Part shown: piece after piece, positions 1 to 7,066 of the stretch
Position numbering within the stretch: position 1 is the stretch's first letter
How the letters are laid out: each line of letters opens with the position of its first letter
Position numbers and translations under genes: made by a program
The notes under the pieces: model-generated
Databases searched by the model: none
Told to the model about the DNA's origin: nothing
What the model saw: the letters and a program-made list of their open reading frames with translations, nothing else
DNA from: Conidiobolus incongruus B7586
Taxonomy: Eukaryota; Entomophthoromycota; Entomophthoromycetes; Entomophthorales; Conidiobolaceae
Assembly: GCA_000697335.1 (NCBI GenBank)
Contig: JNEM01012543.1
Span: forward strand, 1 to 14,633
Length of the DNA: 14,633 nucleotides
Reading direction: 5' to 3'

Positions 1-611
1 TCTTAATAAAAGAGTTTTTAATATCAAAATTTAAAAATATTATTATTATTATTATTTAATTATAATTAAAATTGATCAAAATATTTAATTAAAATTTTTA
101 AATAAAAATTATTATAAACTAGTATATAAAATTATAGTTTATTAACTCTCTAATATAATTTGTATAAAATATATTTTAAGGATTAAAGATCTGAAATTTG
201 TTATTTTTTTTCAAAATAATATTAAAAATATAATTTTATTTTGGTTAAATTAATTTAAAAATTAGATATTATTTATTAATTAAAAATTAAGATTGATATA
301 AAGGCTTTGTCAAATTTGCCAAATAAACCAATAGGTTAAAGGGAAGGTAACATAAATATAAATTCTAAAAAGTCAATGATATGCCATATATCCTATAGAA
401 AGCAGATCAAAACAATTATTAATTTAGTTATATAAGGGATTTGGGTTTTTAATAAGTATTTTATTATAAAGATTATTACAGGAACCAATATAGCAAATAT
501 TAAGTTCTATATAAAACTATTTGATTATTGGTGACTAAAAGTTTCTGAGTTCTACTTTTATATTTATAAGTATTAAAGATTCTAAAATTCTTATTAAACT
601 TAATAAGATAA
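1..611. other. AT-rich gene-free flank
   Basis: No host gene is visible here. The first 290 bases are nearly pure A/T with an (ATT)6 run. From about 300 the sequence becomes a little more complex, and one plus-strand frame has fewer stops than expected for such AT-rich DNA. This may be an upstream, unrecognisable extension of the element fossil that starts near 612, but I cannot identify any domain in it. Confidence 0.5.
39..56. repeat. (ATT)6 microsatellite
   Basis: Six perfect tandem ATT units in AT-rich intergenic DNA. It is a simple repeat with no gene nearby. Confidence 0.85.
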
Positions 612-830
612 AAAAATTCCTTTGGTTTGATTCCTCTTTCAATTGAAGTTGTTCCAAAGGAAAATACTATTTTATTTAACAAAATAATCAAATTAAACCA
701 AATACAATATATTCTGTCTAGTTTTATAAATTTTTATGATCCAATGTCTTTATTGTTTTGTCATCAATTCAAGTCTATCATATTTTTTCTAATGCATCAG
801 ATGATTTAAGGATGTAAAATTCCATATTTG
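612..830 (+). mobile_element. Fossil fragment of LTR-type retroelement pol (BEL/Pao-like)
   Basis: The plus strand encodes a short stretch whose order of motifs recalls the part of BEL/Pao polyproteins that follows reverse transcriptase: a VPKENTILFN-like segment, then ILSSFINFYDPMSLL, which resembles the family's ILS..a.iyDPLGLlsP block. Just downstream a readable HIFSNAS recalls the start of an RNase H-type domain. The fragment is broken, with a few breaks in this short remnant; no terminal repeats, gag, protease or integrase are seen, and it looks old. It contains a 9-bp inverted repeat (617-625 and 654-662). The family assignment rests on motif resemblance only; chance resemblance or another LTR family is possible. 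Confidence 0.28.
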
Positions 831-1861
831 ACAGGTTTATATAAATATTTTAAAATCTATTTTTCTAATATAATTAATATATAATAATAAAATCAGCTTA
901 TTAATACTATATATTTATATCAAATAAATTCTTTTATAAAAATAATTATTTTGTTCATAATTAAAATATAATATTATATTTTTAAATTTATTTAAAATAA
1001 TCTTATAATAGAATAATAACAAATTTGATTATAAATTATAAAAACGTTATTAGCCTTTTTATTTAAATATATTAATAAATTTGTGTTTTTTAGGTAATTA
1101 TGAATTTAAATTAATTTATATTTAATTAGTTTATAAAATCAAATTTTTGAACTTGATTTTAATTAACCTAATTTAAAATTTTATATTCTAACACTTTTTG
1201 TAATAATTATTATTATTAAGTTTCTATGAGTGATTGAAATAAAATATTTTATAAATATACAATATTTTCATAATGTTTTTAATTTGAGTTTGGTAAAATT
1301 TATAATTTTATAACTTTCATCTATTACAAATTTTATTATAATTTCTAAATAAGGCTATATTATATACATATTTATAATTAATACAATGAATAATTAAATC
1401 ATGCTTTTTGAAATAATATTAAAACAATAATGAAATAAACATAGTTCGTAAAATAATATTTAAGTTTAATAAAGGAGTTTATTATTTCAATTATTAAATG
1501 ATTCTATTAAATTTTTGGTCTAATAAAAATTTTTGAAAAAAATATATTAATATTGGATTATTAGGTAAATGATAAAATATAGGATTTGAGTATTTAAATT
1601 CATATTTTATTTCAAAATCAAGTAGGAAATATTTAATAAAGTATTATTAATGTTATTAAATAATGATCTATATAGTATTAACCTTTCAGTTATTTCTCAA
1701 AAAAATATATTAAATTATTATCATGATTAATGATAATAGTTAATTAAGAATAAATTAAATTATATATAAATTATTGTTAAAGATTTAAATACAAGTATTA
1801 TTTTTATATATTACTAATAATTGAAAATTTTAAAATTCCAAAACTAAGATTATAGTTTCAA
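831..1861. other. AT-rich intergenic region
   Basis: The stretch is composed almost entirely of A/T with no reading frame or RNA gene that I can support. It contains the 3' flank of the transporter gene on the minus strand and one short hairpin described separately. Confidence 0.6.
1716..1738. repeat. 9-bp inverted repeat downstream of transporter gene
   Basis: Positions 1716-1724 and 1730-1738 are perfect reverse complements with a 5-nt loop. The hairpin lies about 125 nt beyond the transporter stop codon on its transcript side, so it may fall within the 3' untranslated region. Short A/T hairpins arise easily by chance in DNA of this composition. Confidence 0.4.
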
Positions 1862-3361
1862 CTATTCAGATTTACCAATAGTCAAAATATAAATAAATAG
1901 TCCCCAATAAGATGTGACTGCTAATAATAACGTACTCGTAGCAATGATGGAAAACAATGTAGGTCTTTGGTCCATTGGAGGAATACGATCTTTTGGCATA
2001 TCTCCCTCATATTTTCCTTTGATTAATTCTCGTTTAGTATTGGATACGTTGAGTAAAAAGTGACAATAATAAATATCAAATAAGAAATAAATGATTGATG
2101 CTAATATCGCGGTCACTGAAATTCCAATCATCATCCCCATTACGCCATGGTATTCATTATGATTTTGATCTTGTATGATACCCCAAACAATATTGAACAT
2201 GCCATCTCCAGCACTCAAAGAAATACGATATAAACTTAAGCCAGTTGCGACCAAATGGGATGGGACAATTAGTGGAATGGATGATATCATAGTAACAATA
2301 CCAATTGACTTATTAATTGCATAAAAAGATAACCCTACATACGGTGTGAAGCTTGTATACCAAAGCAAAATAAATGATAAGGTCAAAATAATGTTGGCAA
2401 ATATCAATAATGGACCTCTATAGCCAAAATGGTCTAAAACAAAACCAACTGCTGGTGTTAAAAACACCGGGATTCCTCGCGAAATGCTGGAAACAAAACC
2501 AGCCATTTCACTTTTATAATTCCATTTATCTTGGACAAAACTTTTGACATTAGCTATAAATGATCCCCACACAGAGCCAAGCAGAAAATAATTTAGAAGT
2601 ATAATCCAGAATCCAGATGGTAAATATAGAATAACCTTTGGGCTAAATTTCCTGAGTTTTTGAGGTGTTGCATGGGGATCTAAGGGTTCGCCACCTGCCT
2701 TTCTCGCAATATAATTATAGCATATAGTAGAAAGAATACCTAATGCACTCAATCCTACCGCAAACCAAAGACAACCTGTGACAGAGCCTGTGGCTTGATT
2801 AATTGGAATAGTAGCAGATTGTCCAAGCCACCCGTAGAGTCGTGATGACGCAATTTGAATTCCTAGAACTAATCCAAGTCCAGAGCCTGAGAACCACTTG
2901 CTAAGTAGGGATTCCTGAGAAATACTGATGATCCCAACACCAAAACCATGGACGACACGACCTGCAAGGAGGGCAGGATAACTTTTAAAATGAACACCAA
3001 TCACGATCAGTAGTTCTCCTATGAAAACACTCAATGTAGATGTTAAAGCACCCACTTTCTCACCAATCTTATCAATCATTAAACCAGCAAAAAATGGGAT
3101 AATAGTATTCATTAGATTTATAGCTGATTGAACCTGTCCATATTGCGAGTTGTCAATATTAAACTCTTCTTTGATCTCATTTTTAATTGTGCTAATAGCA
3201 CTGTTCCCAAAATGACTGCCAGCAGCAAAGAACAGAGCACATAAAAGAATGATGAATTTTGTAAACCAGGATACTTGTTGCGTTGTTGAACATTCCTTCT
3301 GCAAAGACTCTTTATCAATTGCTTGAACTCTTTCTACATCGTCTTTTATTTTATCCGACAT
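1862..3361 (-). CDS. MFSD1-like major facilitator superfamily transporter
   Basis: A complete 499-residue intronless frame encodes a polytopic membrane protein. An acidic/basic cytosolic tail (1-31) is followed by about twelve hydrophobic segments in two halves (roughly 33-217 and 243-437), joined by a loop at 218-242. The MFS signature is present after helix 2 (GLMIDKIGEKVG, 93-104) and again, as GFVLDHFGYRG, after helix 8 (306-316). The layout and residues around FFAAGSHFGN, GRVVHGFGVG and SKWFSGSGLGLVLGIQ resemble animal MFSD1, which exports dipeptides from lysosomes. By inference this protein could export a small solute from a vacuole or endosome, but the substrate is unknown. A further hydrophobic segment at about 469-495 follows a charged linker and may be a thirteenth helix. 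The start is the only plausible Met; its context (CCT before ATG) is weak. No partner genes are adjacent. Confidence 0.85.
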   Translation of the reverse strand: MSDKIKDDVERVQAIDKESLQKECSTTQQVSWFTKFIILLCALFFAAGSHFGNSAISTIKNEIKEEFNIDNSQYGQVQSAINLMNTIIPFFAGLMIDKIGEKVGALTSTLSVFIGELLIVIGVHFKSYPALLAGRVVHGFGVGIISISQESLLSKWFSGSGLGLVLGIQIASSRLYGWLGQSATIPINQATGSVTGCLWFAVGLSALGILSTICYNYIARKAGGEPLDPHATPQKLRKFSPKVILYLPSGFWIILLNYFLLGSVWGSFIANVKSFVQDKWNYKSEMAGFVSSISRGIPVFLTPAVGFVLDHFGYRGPLLIFANIILTLSFILLWYTSFTPYVGLSFYAINKSIGIVTMISSIPLIVPSHLVATGLSLYRISLSAGDGMFNIVWGIIQDQNHNEYHGVMGMMIGISVTAILASIIYFLFDIYYCHFLLNVSNTKRELIKGKYEGDMPKDRIPPMDQRPTLFSIIATSTLLLAVTSYWGLFIYILTIGKSE

Positions 3362-3375
3362 AGGTATTGTGCAAT

Positions 3376-3528
3376 CTGAGGAAATACCAAATCAAACTAA
3401 GAATGAAAGAGAAAAAAATAGTTGAATAAAAATTTTTAAATAGTAGGAGTGAATAACACAACCAAGAAATGCAAGAGCAAAACTCAGATCCTCAAACTTT
3501 ATGTCAAAATATTCATCTCAGTTCGTAC
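3376..3528 (-). other. Probable 5' UTR intron of the transporter gene
   Basis: Reading the minus strand towards the transporter ATG, a good donor (CAG followed by GTACGAAC, intron starting at 3528) is followed by pyrimidine-rich DNA and two candidate acceptors: TTCCTCAG ending at 3376, 14 nt before the ATG, and CATTCTTAG ending at 3397. This gives an intron of 153 or 132 nt. The upstream sequence has no useful coding frame (its ATG is followed at once by TAA), so the intron would lie in the leader. This is inferred from splice-site consensus only. Confidence 0.4.
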
Positions 3529-3570
3529 CTGAAACCTTGAAGTGAAGAAATGGAATTTTCTTTTAATTAC

Positions 3571-3575
3571 ATTGG
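3571..3575 (-). promoter_or_regulatory. Candidate CCAAT box for the transporter gene
   Basis: The minus strand reads AACCAATG here, 210 nt upstream of the transporter ATG and just upstream of the putative leader exon. This is a plausible site for a Hap/NF-Y type factor. Two further CCAAT cores occur at 3676-3680 and 3726-3730. The pentamer is short and common, so the evidence is weak. Confidence 0.2.
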
Positions 3576-3841
3576 TTGAAATTAATTTCAAAAACCTAGT
3601 AAATTATCATAAAATATGATATTTTTATTAGTGAATATAATTTTGTGATAATAAAAACAGGATATTCTAGAATTTATTGGTAATACTTATATTATGTATT
3701 TAAAGAAACCAAGTTGAATAAAGTAATTGGTATTTCCTATTAATATTGAGTTATTACAACTATTAAATTTTTAAATGTAAATTCTGTTAAAATTTAACAA
3801 GTATCATGATATTTATATTTTTATAAATTCAAATTAATTTA

Positions 3842-4185
3842 AATATTTCACTCACACAAACTAGTTTTTCAAGCCATGAACATTGGTTATCATGCTTATT
3901 CTCTATTGCATTCTACAAAGAAAGTTTCCATGCAAACTATCAAAGTATGAGGTAATTAAGTTATACAGGAAAAACTTTTTAAATTAAAATCAAATTTTGG
4001 TCAAATCTGATATTTTAAAAAATCATATTCAGGATAAATTAAATCAACAGTGGCTTCTTTGTATTTCAGCTATTTGTTGTATGGATAATTTATCGGAAGT
4101 ATATTACTTTTTAAGTAATATTGCTTGCAAATTATATATTGATTTTAAAATACATTTAACACTGGCCTCAAATTGTTACAAATAG
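3842..4185 (+). pseudogene. Unrecognised relic coding stretch
   Basis: This patch is less AT-extreme than its surroundings. One plus-strand frame is open through about 3861-3953 (a stretch containing SSHEHWLSCLFSIAFYKESF), and another from 3988 to 4185 (containing QQWLLCISAICCMDNL). The first ends at GAG-GTAATT, which resembles a donor, but no convincing acceptor joins the two in frame. The sequences are rich in Trp, Cys and His, unlike translated AT-rich noise. I do not recognise a family. It could be a decayed transposon gene, a decayed host gene, or chance. Confidence 0.2.
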
Positions 4186-5510
4186 TACAATATATGAAAA
4201 AATACATATCATTTAAACGAAAAAAATTCAGAATTTTAAATTTGTTTAAGTTTTATAAAATATAGTCATAAATATATTTTTAAATCATTATATATTCCAG
4301 ATTTCCTTTTAGTATAAATTCTAAGATATTAAATCAATAATCTATAAAGACTGCTTAATAATCTTGGTAAAAATAAATTTTTACAACCAAAAATGATAAA
4401 ATGATAAAATTAATCAATGTATACATAGTTTAAGATATTTATTAAGAGCAGTGTATATATATAATAAATTATAAAATTCAATACTCCTTGCAATATTTAT
4501 CTCTAGGTCAACTATTGGATTAAATTTAAATAATATTGATTTGATAAAACATTGAATTAGTTGATCTTTATATAATAATAGTATATATGTAGATTCAAAA
4601 TAATTTCAAATTTTTCAACTTTATATAATAAATTATTGGAAATAGTTCAAATGAGTAATAACTCAATAATTTATATTAATGTACCCTATGTAAAAAATAT
4701 ATATTTACAATTTTATAATTTTAATAATCAGTGTTTAGCAATTGATATCTAAACAATTTAACTTGATATATCAAAATAAAAATTTTTGATAATAATCATT
4801 GAGTAGAATTTTCAAATTATTTTAGAATTAATAATAATATTAAATATTGAACAAAAATTGAATTTAGTTAGGGTTAAATTTATAATTTGTATTTTTTGGA
4901 AATATTTAAAATTTTGAGTCTTTTAATATTGATCTATAAATGAATTTAGATTAATATATCGAAATTTGAGTACTTTAAAAAATATTTAAAACTATAATTT
5001 AATCCACATTAATCAAGATATATATATTAATTTAATTGACTCTATCTCGCAAAATTATTAAATAAAATTTTAATTTGCTAATAGATAAATATAATAATAT
5101 AATTGATTAATATAAATTCTTTAAATAATATAATCAATTATATTTTGACCAAGTTTAGATTGTTTTTACTCAAATATAAATCTGTGTGATTTTTATTAAA
5201 TAATGTAAAATTCAATTATTAAATTCAAAACTAATAATTAAAAAAAATATTATTAAGCATTAAGTGATTCAAAACTTAACTTTATATACTTAAATCAAAT
5301 ACCATTTTATGAATCATAATTATTTTGCTTTAATTTAAATATTATTTCATGTAATATTTAGTGATCTATTAATTTATCATATATATAATATATACATACA
5401 TATAATATAACTTTCTATAAGAATTTCAACAGAAAACAAAATAACTGAAAATCTGTAAATATAGCTGGTGATAAAACCAACATAGTGCAAAATTAAGCTT
5501 GATTTAATAT

Positions 5511-5518
5511 CCACGTGG
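5511..5518. promoter_or_regulatory. CCACGTGG palindrome (E-box-like)
   Basis: A perfect 8-bp palindrome with a CACGTG core, the recognition core of many bHLH factors, sits alone in DNA that is almost all A/T. The nearest gene end is about 1.5 kb away, so a regulatory role is unsupported. It is listed because six G/C bases in a palindrome are rare here. Confidence 0.15.
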
Positions 5519-6057
5519 TAAGTTAATATATCAGTAAACAAAGTTTATTAAAGTTTTATAAACTTATGAGTAAATATTGATATATTAGATTTTATATTAG
5601 ATAGCATCAATAAAATATACAATTGATTAATATAGTCTTAATCTTAGAAATAATGATAATAATTAAAATAATAATAAGAATTCAAAGGAAAAGAAAAAGA
5701 CTATTTATTAGCAAAACTAATGGTATATATATAATTGAGTTAACTTTAAAAATACAAAATATTTGATTAATTTATAATTAAATTAATTATATTAAATTAT
5801 ATAAGAATTTCAAGAATAAATCTCTTAACAAAATCATAAAATAGCAAAATTTACCTAAACTATATAAAAATATTTATCAATATATTATATTATATAAAAT
5901 ATTCTATTTTAGCTATTTATAAAAACCTCCAAGTAATAGCTAATAACCAAAGGTTTTCAAAATTCAATATTACAAACTGGCTTAATAAACTCAAATTTGT
6001 AATATTTATCATAGAATACTTATCATGTTCAAGCTAATTTAACTCTATAACTAATAT

Positions 6058-6081
6058 AAAATTAAAATTAAAATTAAAATT
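6058..6081. repeat. (AAAATT)4 tandem repeat
   Basis: Four perfect head-to-tail AAAATT units. Simple repeat in intergenic DNA. Confidence 0.8.
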
Positions 6082-6565
6082 AAAAAATATCTCATATATT
6101 ACCTAAATACCTGAATAAAAAATACTATAATCTATATATTTCAATATTAACTTTATTATTATTTTACTAAAAATTGATTTAAAATTAGTGAAAAAAATTA
6201 AAAAAATGAGTATCTTATATTTTAAAAAGATATTAAATATATGAGAGAAGAAATAAAGCTAATATATATTTATGTTATTTAACGTTGATCTTAATCTATT
6301 TAAAAAATTATTATAATAGATGAATTATGGACTTTAGTATATATTCTATTACTAAAAAGTAAAACCATTACAAACTCCGATATAAAAATAATTTGCAAAA
6401 AAGTGTTATTTTTAGTTATAATTATTAATATTATAATATTCCACCAATTATTACTAGAAAAAATATATTGTAATAGTGAAATATATTTTAGATTTTGAAA
6501 AACTAATGTTATAAATCAGTATAAAAAAAATTCAATAAATAAACAATTTATTTTATATTATAATG

Positions 6566-6581
6566 GCTATATATATATAGC
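6566..6581. repeat. 16-bp perfect palindrome
   Basis: GCTATATATATATAGC is self-complementary: a TA run capped by GC pairs. It lies about 35 bp upstream of the Tc1/mariner-like relic. It could be a cruciform-prone simple repeat; no function can be assigned. Confidence 0.6.
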
Positions 6582-6600
6582 AAAAATTATCAAAGATCTG

Positions 6601-6840
6601 TTTATTGGAAAGAACTGATCTTTATTATCATATCCACTATATTGACCAACTTTGAATCCTTATGATTAAAATTTTTTGGTAATTTGAAGAATCTGATTTG
6701 ATGAAAATTTGATAATATTTCAATTTTATATTTCCAAATTAAGGAAGTAACTTGAAGAAAAATTATAAAAACCTATGTAAAAGGGTTAAGCAATTACCAT
6801 TAGTATAGAATTCTGTTATTAAATAACAAGCAAGTTATTA
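6601..6840 (+). mobile_element. Relic of a Tc1/mariner-type DDE transposase (3' part)
   Basis: In the plus-strand frame through 6628-6690 the translation reads SYPLY-stop-PTLNPYD-stop-NFLVI. This matches, position for position, the C-terminal catalytic block of Tc1/mariner (IS630 superfamily) transposases, PPYSPDLNPIE..FW. The first stop replaces the conserved Ser (TCA to TGA would explain it), and the Asp of NPYD stands where the third catalytic acid (D in mariner, E in Tc1) lies. Further in-frame stops follow, so the gene is dead. A downstream stretch (about 6758-6830, containing NLCKRVKQLPLVYNSVI) may be the tail. I cannot see the first two catalytic Asp residues or terminal inverted repeats. 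The element is old and heavily AT-drifted. Confidence 0.45.
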
Positions 6841-7066
6841 ATTATTAAAATCATATTATTTTTGCTTTTGCTTAATTTTAATAAAATTTAAATTTAAATT
6901 TGTTGAACTTTTTGAAACAATATATAATTTGAAATTATAGTTAATTAATTAATAATTGAAGTAGAAATTTATTGATATAAAACTATCAAATATTAAATAA
7001 TTTGATAGTTCTTGTATTGATTTCAAAAAATTAATTGAAATATTTACTATTTTACATTATAATTAA
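6841..7066. other. AT-rich 3' flank of the chaperone gene
   Basis: No gene. On the minus strand this is the downstream side of the UCS gene and holds a perfect hairpin (6981-7010) and an AATAAA-type hexamer (6968-6973, minus strand) about 95 nt past the stop codon, a usable but weak poly(A) signal. Confidence 0.4.
6981..7010. repeat. 11-bp perfect hairpin downstream of the UCS gene
   Basis: AACTATCAAAT (6981-6991) and ATTTGATAGTT (7000-7010) are exact reverse complements around an 8-nt loop. The structure begins 57 nt beyond the UCS stop codon and is likely transcribed as part of the 3' untranslated region. It may influence 3' end formation or stability, or may be a small inverted-repeat remnant. 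Confidence 0.5.

Larger units (their letters stand above)
4190..6600. other. AT-rich intergenic desert
   Basis: About 2.4 kb of extremely AT-rich DNA. I find no gene or RNA. The only structures of note are an isolated CCACGTGG palindrome, a four-copy hexamer repeat and a TA-rich 16-bp palindrome, listed separately. A minus-strand frame of roughly 55 codons around 5375-5545 carries no recognisable motif. Confidence 0.6.

Noticed and set aside
500-691. Minus-strand open frame of 63 codons
   Set aside because: It lies opposite the plus-strand pol-like fragment, lacks recognisable motifs and is best explained as its shadow.
5375-5545. Minus-strand frame of about 55 codons
   Set aside because: It shows no motif, no start context and no splice partners, and frames of this length are expected occasionally in several kilobases of intergenic DNA.
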